Shown piece by piece: positions 57,260-64,000 of a stretch of DNA of 64,000 bases. The position numbers were made by a program, and so were the translations under genes. Position 1 is the first letter of the stretch. Each line of letters starts with the position of its first letter. Source of the DNA: Echinometra lucunter (Eukaryota; Echinodermata; Echinoidea; Camarodonta; Echinometridae); the NCBI GenBank assembly GCA_029962745.1, contig CM057165.1, positions 4,615,935 to 4,679,934 on the forward strand, given 5' to 3'. The notes below the pieces were generated by a model, which ran no database searches, had not been told where the DNA came from, and saw nothing but the letters and a program-made list of their open reading frames with translations.

Positions 57260-58530
57260 ATGAAACATCCTCCAATATTTCGTCATAAAATATTTAGACC
57301 TGAAAAGGATTATTTACACATGCTGCTTGACACACAGTATGCCTTAACAGACCAGGAGCTTGTCCCAAAATAGTCACCTCATTTAACAAATATTGACAAA
57401 ATGTTAGGTTGCGAGTGGTTTTCATATCGCCCCTAAAATATGGGGTAAGCTTTCCTCCTTTAGGTGCTTGGGCCGAAATTTATCAGAAGGCAGCGCTATG
57501 GCCGTTGTTCATTCAAAAAGTATAAAATAGGTCCTGCTGTAAAAAAAGCGCGCTGTGGTCGCTGTTCATTCTAAAAATATAAAGTATGTCCTGCTGGAAA
57601 AAAAAAATCGAGAAGTGAGTCTAACACTTCCCTCAAAAAAAAAAACACACAACAGAGTGCCGTCTGACTATGCTTTACTGCCCAAAAATATTCTGGATGT
57701 AGAGAGAGAGAGAGAAAAAAAAAAAACTTTCCAATCTGGATAACGTAAATCTGTTTTCATCCCTTTTAGGTCCAATTGATACATAATAATTATTGTGATT
57801 ATCTAAGTTTCTTGGGATAACTTATCAAACTATGAACCTGGTATTGCTTTTTCTAAAGTAGTGAATTGATATTATCAGTGACATGCAAATGCACGTATGG
57901 TCCATATTCTGTTCGAAAAGACCACGTAGAATATTCGGGCTATGTGGTTGCCATGGTGAAATAATATTAAGCACTGTTGTTTTATTGGTTGCAGTTTGGT
58001 GTCAAATAATTATTTCACCAATGAAAGAACAATTTAATGAAAAACAATCAATAAACCTTAAAATCAAGGCATTTTCTTTCTAATCCTTATAAGGGCAAAT
58101 CATTATTCCTGGCCTATAAAGAAAAAAAAAATCTCCTGGTTCAACTCAGTAATATCTATCAGCCCCACCTATCGTCGAAACACCGACAAGGGGTACTGTC
58201 ATAGTCTAAATTATTTCATTCTGTGATGGAACCATCGACCAGTAATACTGTATACAATCCATATTTGATATTCTTCTAAAAAGGGCAATTAGCGACCAAT
58301 ACATTTCTTTTTTACTATTATTATTGGGCCAATTAGCATAATCCATAGAAGAGCGCGTTAAAAAAAAAATCGTATTTTCTATTATGTTAATGTGGTTAAA
58401 TTCATCCCTACGATCTACGGGCTCTTAGTGGAGCCTAACACAGCCTTGATTGGAGAATAACCATTATTCAGTAATATCACTTATTAGGCTATCAGGATGA
58501 AAGAACGAAAATAAAATCATTTTCAGAATT
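57260..58530. other. Intergenic, no gene seen
   Basis: Contains a short two-fold duplication (57,495-57,540 and 57,548-57,600, 'gttcattc.aaaa.tataaa.tagtcctgctg'-like) and A-rich runs. Ends at the second assembly gap. Confidence 0.5.
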
Positions 58531-59030
58531 NNNNNNNNNNNNNNNNNNNNNNNNNNNNNNNNNNNNNNNNNNNNNNNNNNNNNNNNNNNNNNNNNNNNNN
58601 NNNNNNNNNNNNNNNNNNNNNNNNNNNNNNNNNNNNNNNNNNNNNNNNNNNNNNNNNNNNNNNNNNNNNNNNNNNNNNNNNNNNNNNNNNNNNNNNNNNN
58701 NNNNNNNNNNNNNNNNNNNNNNNNNNNNNNNNNNNNNNNNNNNNNNNNNNNNNNNNNNNNNNNNNNNNNNNNNNNNNNNNNNNNNNNNNNNNNNNNNNNN
58801 NNNNNNNNNNNNNNNNNNNNNNNNNNNNNNNNNNNNNNNNNNNNNNNNNNNNNNNNNNNNNNNNNNNNNNNNNNNNNNNNNNNNNNNNNNNNNNNNNNNN
58901 NNNNNNNNNNNNNNNNNNNNNNNNNNNNNNNNNNNNNNNNNNNNNNNNNNNNNNNNNNNNNNNNNNNNNNNNNNNNNNNNNNNNNNNNNNNNNNNNNNNN
59001 NNNNNNNNNNNNNNNNNNNNNNNNNNNNNN
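58531..59030. other. Assembly gap, 500 N
   Basis: Exactly 500 N at the left edge of repeat array B, mirroring the gap before array A. Confidence 0.99.
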
Positions 59031-60560
59031 TTACAGGTAACATGGATTTGTTAGTACTGTTTAAACTTACATTATTGAATTTTGCAGAATGATACAGTGA
59101 TATTATGAAATTATGATTTTATGAAAGATCATTTTTACCATTATCGTGATGTAACTGGACCTGAGAATGTCACCTTATCACTTTATACTTATCTGGAGGT
59201 ATTATCAACATGTGTATTTACATGACATTTTACCTTCATTTGGAATCAGATTTTGTTATTGGAAAGAAAAACATTCGCTTCTTACAAAATTTCCTTATCC
59301 TTAGGTTGAATGAGGTAGTGGATATGATATCGTGTAAATTTTCAAAATGACAGTATAAGTATTTGGTCAAATATGTACAATACGGTTTACTCTGTAAATA
59401 ATTTAACAAGGGTTTATGGAGATGCATACTAATAAATGTGTTGATATCTGACATGAAGAAATTTCAAGTAGTTAACCCCAACAGAGAATATGTTGTACAT
59501 AACTATATTACAGGTATCATGAATAAGTTGCTGCTTAGCAATGTGTTTAAACTTTCATATCTGAATTCTGCAGAATGGTACAGTGATATTATGAAATATT
59601 TTGATGTTATTAAGTGATGAGACGCAGAAAGTAATATGTTTGTTCGTCGCATACAGTGAAAGCATGCATCAAAAGATCGTTTTTACTTTTATTGTGATGT
59701 AATTGGACCTGTAGAAGATCACCCTATCAATTTATACTTATCTGGTGGTATCATTAGCATGTGCGTTTGCAAGACATTCGTATCTCCAATTGGAATTGGA
59801 TTCTTTCATTACATATAAAAACAAAACAAAAAACAGTCGCTTCTACAGAATTTCTCACATTTTATATAATTTTGTTGAATGAAAAAGTTGATATTATATC
59901 GTGTAAATTTTCAAAATGATAACATAAGTATATATTTGGTCAAATGTGTACAATATGGTTTACTTTGTAAATATTTTAACATGGGTTATGTGTTTATATT
60001 TAACATGGAGGCATAAGAAGTTAACTCCAACGGATAATATTTTGTACATAACTATATTACAGGTATCATAAGTATGCTACCACTGTGTTTAAACTTGCAT
60101 ATTTGAATTTTGAATGTTACAGTGTTGTTTTGAAAATAATATTTTGATGTAATTAAGTGATGAGACGCAGAAAGTATTGTGCCTGTTCTTGGCATGCAGT
60201 GGAAACATGCCTCAATAGATCATTTTTACCATCATCGTGATGTAAATGGACCTGTAGAAGGTCATCCTATCAGTGTATACTTATCAGGGGCCCTTTGCAT
60301 AAAACTGACTATAATAGTAACTTTGCTATTATAGTAACTCTTCAAGGGATACTGAATTTTGATTGGCTGTTGAGCATGGCACGTTATGCAACGGGTCCCT
60401 GGAGGTATCGTTAGCACGTGTATTTGCAAGTCATGTCCACCTTCATTTGGAATCGGATTTCATCATTGCTAATGAGAAGAAAAATATTCGCTTCTTACAA
60501 AATATCTTGAGTTTTATATCATTTAGTTGAATGACGAAGTGGATATAATCTAGTGTAAAC
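59031..60560 (+). repeat. 545-bp tandem array, copy B
   Basis: At least two full units and one shortened unit. The 'gatgagacgcagaaagta' anchor lies at about 59,616 and 60,160 (spacing about 545). One unit contains a small MITE (60,286-60,400). Homologous to 34,531-36,690. Confidence 0.9.
60286..60400. mobile_element. 115-bp MITE in an array unit
   Basis: Ends AGGGGCCCTTTGCATAA and (complement) AGGGACCCGTTGCATAA, inverted with two mismatches. Other units read 'ttatctggaggtat' without interruption, so this unit alone was hit. No target duplication can be defined. Confidence 0.8.
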
Positions 60561-61505
60561 TTTCAAAATCTGCATGATTTTATCATATTTTTCCCTGTTA
60601 ATGCTTTTCATTTCATATATATGTACAGAGTGGTGGCGATCTGTTTCACTAAGTTACTAGTTTCATCGTTTTTAATTGTAGTTGAAAAAAATGAAATCTC
60701 GTTGACATAGATTTTGATAATGTATTGATATCAATTTTTGCGCGTTCCCAGTGGTGTATTTCGATATGTATTGATCAAGCATATATAAAAGCGAACTGAA
60801 GAATACTGTAAACATGCTTTTACTTATCAGTTTTCACTTGTTTTTTTTTTCCAGTTTGGTAATCAAGCAAGATTGATATATAGAAATATAGAGAAAATGG
60901 ATCTTGCATTGTAGTGGTATTAGCGATAGCCACATTTTTGTTTCGTATTAATCACAACTAATTTGTGTCTGCACGTTTCATGCACATATATTCATTCTTG
61001 TACTGTTAATTAAAGCTTCATAATCATGATAATATTTGGTAAGCAGTCAATCATCGTTGCATATTATATCATTTGTTTATTTTATTGACGGTTGGAAAGT
61101 GATGTTCACAGGAGAACTGACTTCTCTTTTTCTGAAATTTTACTATGATAATGACGTATTTCATAAACGCCAATATAAAGTTGATAATTACAGGATCAGT
61201 CACTACTTCAGGCTGTATATTTAGCTGAATATACATGTAAATGAATACTGTTTAACCAGTTTACTTTGAGGCTCTGGAGATAAGTGGTATTATTGTCAAC
61301 ACTGTTAAGTAGTCGGACGTGTATAGGTTTTACTACTGCTTTAGAAATCATTCAGTCCTAAAGGATCATCAGCTACTGTACATTCTGAAAAACAATTTAT
61401 TTTGGGCTTGCATTCTGGTTACCTACAAATACACACTTTACGGAATGACTTGATTGTACGTCATTTTGTTTAAGAATATATACTGTAGGAATGTGAATTG
61501 TGTAC
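60561..61505. other. ~940 bp present only in copy B
   Basis: Copy A passes directly from 'gtggatataa' to 'cttaaaaatctacg' (36,672-36,695), while copy B has this extra block between the matching edges. No TIR or target duplication is seen, only a 'ct' microhomology, so deletion in copy A is the simpler reading. No convincing gene in it. Confidence 0.7.
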
Positions 61506-63337
61506 ACAGACGTTTCTAAAAATCTACGTTACTTTTGATGACTCTCTTTTCGTTAAAATTCTTCTTTGTTTATAGGTGTGGGCATAATGTTTTATGGTTT
61601 AATTTCACAATTTGTGATTAAAACTGAATCAATACAGAGAGGTTCTGCATCTCCTTTTAAAGAAAAAAATAGTTGTATATTATTTTCTTTGCCACACGAA
61701 AGTTGTTTTTGTTTTATTGCATGTGAGGAAACCGAATTTCTCAGTATATGTTTTAAGGTTTAATTGCTCATTTTATGAACAAATTGTGAAATGAATCAAT
61801 ACAAAGTGGTTCTGGATCTCCTGTAAAGAAAAACATTGTGTATATTAGTTTCTATGTGACACGAATTTTTGGTTATGAGGAGGCCGTATTTCTCAGTATA
61901 TGTAAGCCGTAGCTATACATTGTTTCATTCATAGCACTTGGCCTGTTTTCATCATTGCAATGAAGACACACGCTTAAGAAACATAATTGTAATATTTTGA
62001 TGACATTATTACTAACTGGCATCGCATCGTTCGTATTTTGTATTACTCAAAAACATTTTCCTATATATATAAAGTTAATGAGAGTGTTTCAAGACTTGTG
62101 CCTGAATTGATTGCTCTTTAGCATATGTCTTGTAATGAGTTCATTATTAGCAGCTATTTTTAAAGGCAGAATAACAGTTTTCATTGATCTTTATTTTGTT
62201 TCATTTATTATATTATCATAAAAATGACTGCATGATCGTTAATCTAGATACATTGAACCTGCTTCTTACCATTAATAGGAGTGACTATGGATGAATCATA
62301 ATTTGTTGGTTATCATCTCATCACCAATAAACTAGACAACAGTACTTCATTGTCTACTAGTATCTTTGCTTGAGTATGGAGGCATCTGGATCTCCTATGT
62401 TCTACTCCAAGTTCTTACTATATACTCGGCCACTTTACACATGAATGAAGAGCTTGCTTCCAAAAGGGCTATATGCACTTTTTAAAAATCAAATTTGAAT
62501 CACTTTCGTCATTGTGTTATTTAGCTGGAGAAATTTTCGATGGATAAAATTTTGAAGCAAAGTTAGCGAGAAATAGGAAAGAGATAGTGCTTTGTAATCT
62601 TCAGTTTTCTATGAACCTTGTACAAACTAAGACAAAAAGTGAAGTTTTCTCTCAAAGTTACCAAAATGGATTCAGCGCCTATTGGAAGAAAGTTCTTCAA
62701 ATACACACGCATGGAAAGTTTAACATAATTCCAACTGTGAGAGCTTCTACATAAGTATGCTCCGGCGACATTTGCTCAAGGCTTTATTTTGTCGTCAGAA
62801 ATATAGAGGTAGAGTTAGAGTTGGGGTTAGGGTCAGGTTTAGGGTTTGTGGGGAAGGTTTATTTATTGTTGATAATTCAGGGTTGAAGTTTGGAATTTGG
62901 TGAATGTGTGAAATTGATGAGATGTAGTGTCAAGGACTAAAATGATTCGTACAAATAATATTGCAAACCTGAATCTATTATTATATAGCACACTTTAATC
63001 TGAAATGGTCATCTGCAGTACACAGGATGTTACAGATCACCATTAAAATCATAACAGGCTGATATTCAATTAGAACTACAATACTATACATATAATTCCA
63101 AGATCATGATGACACACTGAAAAGCGATTTTCTATCAGGCACAAGGGGGGGGGCGGTAACACTGAACCGAAATTATGTTTTTAAGCATGTTAGGAGGCAT
63201 ACTGAAATACAAGCACATGGAAGGCTGACATATAGACCATCGTTGCATAATTTTATACGCACATGTACGACCAAAAATGGATGTACAATAGCTGTGATTA
63301 AGTAATACTGGTTTTGACCGATATTACCTATCCGCAT
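61506..63337 (+). repeat. Segmental duplication copy B, uninterrupted
   Basis: Corresponds to 36,690-37,705 joined to 44,605-45,444. Contains both empty target sites: 'ttagctggagaaa' (62,521-62,533) for the LTR element and 'tatccgcattgatc' (63,329-63,342) for the DNA transposon. The TTAGGG-like run is at 62,812-62,852. Frames such as 61,566-61,763 are not conserved in copy A. Confidence 0.92.
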
Positions 63338-63777
63338 TGATCTCATCATCTCCATCTCAACTTCATCACCCCCCCCCCCCCCCCCCACTCTTGAACGCAT
63401 CAACAACGTTCGAGCCCTGGCTTCTATCGTAGCGATCGAGCATCCTTTGTTTTGATATACAGTTGACGGCTTTGGATTCCGTTTAAAACTGGGTGTCTTT
63501 CATACATTAATTAAATGAGAGTTTTGTTCGCGTACTTGCACATTATCCAGATCCGGAATAAAAAAGCAGCAAATTCTTTTTTCAAGTCTCTGAAACCGAA
63601 TAAAAATATTGGAAATCAAATTTTGTACATTGTTGCTTTTGGGAAATCAGAGTTCTTGAGACATTTAGGGGAGGTTCTCTTTTTTCAGCTGTGTACAACA
63701 TTGAAAGGCTTTTACTGCATTGCAAGTTTAGTCGTCAACGCGGCAGACTTCAGTGATACACTCGGAGCACGGCTTAG
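63338..63777 (+). promoter_or_regulatory. Promoter and 5' UTR region of gene B
   Basis: Close match to 51,535-51,978. Here it is joined directly to the segmental duplication block, the arrangement before the transposon insertion in copy A. The open frame at 63,515-63,781 is destroyed by a one-base difference in copy A. Confidence 0.5.
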
Positions 63778-63828
63778 ATGACACCAGTCAATTTCAGGAA
63801 GTCGGGCATTTTTTTATTTATTGAAATG
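63778..63828 (+). CDS. First coding exon of gene B (second copy of the LamG-like gene)
   Basis: 51 bases encoding MTPVNFRKSGIFLFIEM, then donor ATG|gtgagt. It differs from copy A by Lys2 to Thr and a synonymous AGA/AGG change, so the frame is conserved. The rest of the gene lies beyond 64,000, so it is unknown whether the LamG domain is intact. Confidence 0.65.
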
Positions 63829-64000
63829 GTGAGTACTCTCACTAGCAGTAAGTTTTATTAACATTTCTACCTTGAAATATTTTATTCAAATAGAAACATG
63901 AAATACATGCTTCAATGAATCTGAATTGAATCTGAATTTAAATTTAGAGTCTCTTATTCATCGCAAGAAATCGATCGATAGAAAGACGAAGTCAGTAAAA

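Noticed and set aside
61566..61763. 65-codon open frame in copy B
   Set aside because: An 11-base difference in copy A (near 36,780) breaks it; no homology recognised.
63515..63781. 88-codon open frame upstream of gene B
   Set aside because: The homologous region of copy A is frameshifted by one base, so the frame is not maintained; it is more likely 5' UTR.

Overview
This is eukaryotic, non-bacterial DNA: AT-rich, intron-bearing and dominated by transposable elements, with two 500-N assembly gaps. A marine deuterostome, most likely an echinoderm such as a sea urchin, fits best. The clues are a Gmr1-type Ty3/gypsy element (integrase before reverse transcriptase), a known deuterostome group; a tRNA-derived SINE with 'ctagagcaaggcattttat'-type body; many hairpin MITEs; and very frequent TACATGTA palindromes. 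The species cannot be fixed from the sequence alone.

Left part (1-34 kb). A broken LINE lies on the minus strand (about 1.7-7.3 kb) and is split by a 2.5-kb DNA transposon full of a 14-bp palindromic motif. A pair of inverted repeats (607-780 and 8,136-8,290) brackets it; one carries a hairpin MITE that the other has lost. Exon-like segments follow on the minus strand: a tentative cluster at 9.9-10.7 kb and a convincing terminal coding exon at 15.33-15.45 kb, whose presumed 3' UTR has been amplified into a roughly 210-bp tandem array (13.4-15.3 kb). At 29.5 kb the first coding exon of a CIP4/FNBP1/Toca-like F-BAR gene (eight residues, then a strong donor site) reads leftward, with a 2.5-kb GGT-rich minisatellite just upstream of it. 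The introns and intergenic DNA are filled with paired TTAA MITEs and LINE/SINE tails.

Right part (34-64 kb). This is a tandem gene duplication. Copy A runs from about 34.5 kb to 58 kb and copy B from 59.0 kb past the window end. Each copy starts with a 545-bp tandem repeat array broken by a gap, then about 1.8 kb of shared sequence, then a promoter and first coding exon. Copy A contains a complete six-exon gene (51,979-57,093, plus strand) whose intron phases join perfectly into a 407-residue secreted or membrane-anchored protein: hydrophobic N terminus, Cys-containing domain, Ser/Thr-rich stalk and C-terminal LamG-like jelly-roll. Copy B shows the same first exon at 63,778.

Copy A alone has received two large insertions, and copy B retains both empty sites. 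One is a 6.9-kb Gmr1-like LTR retrotransposon (37,706-44,604; GCTAG target duplication, nearly identical LTRs). The other is a 6.1-kb DNA transposon (45,445-51,530; GCAT target duplication, long imperfect inverted ends) that stops 445 bp before the gene's start codon. The ancestral duplication unit was therefore about 11.5 kb, not the present 24.5 kb.
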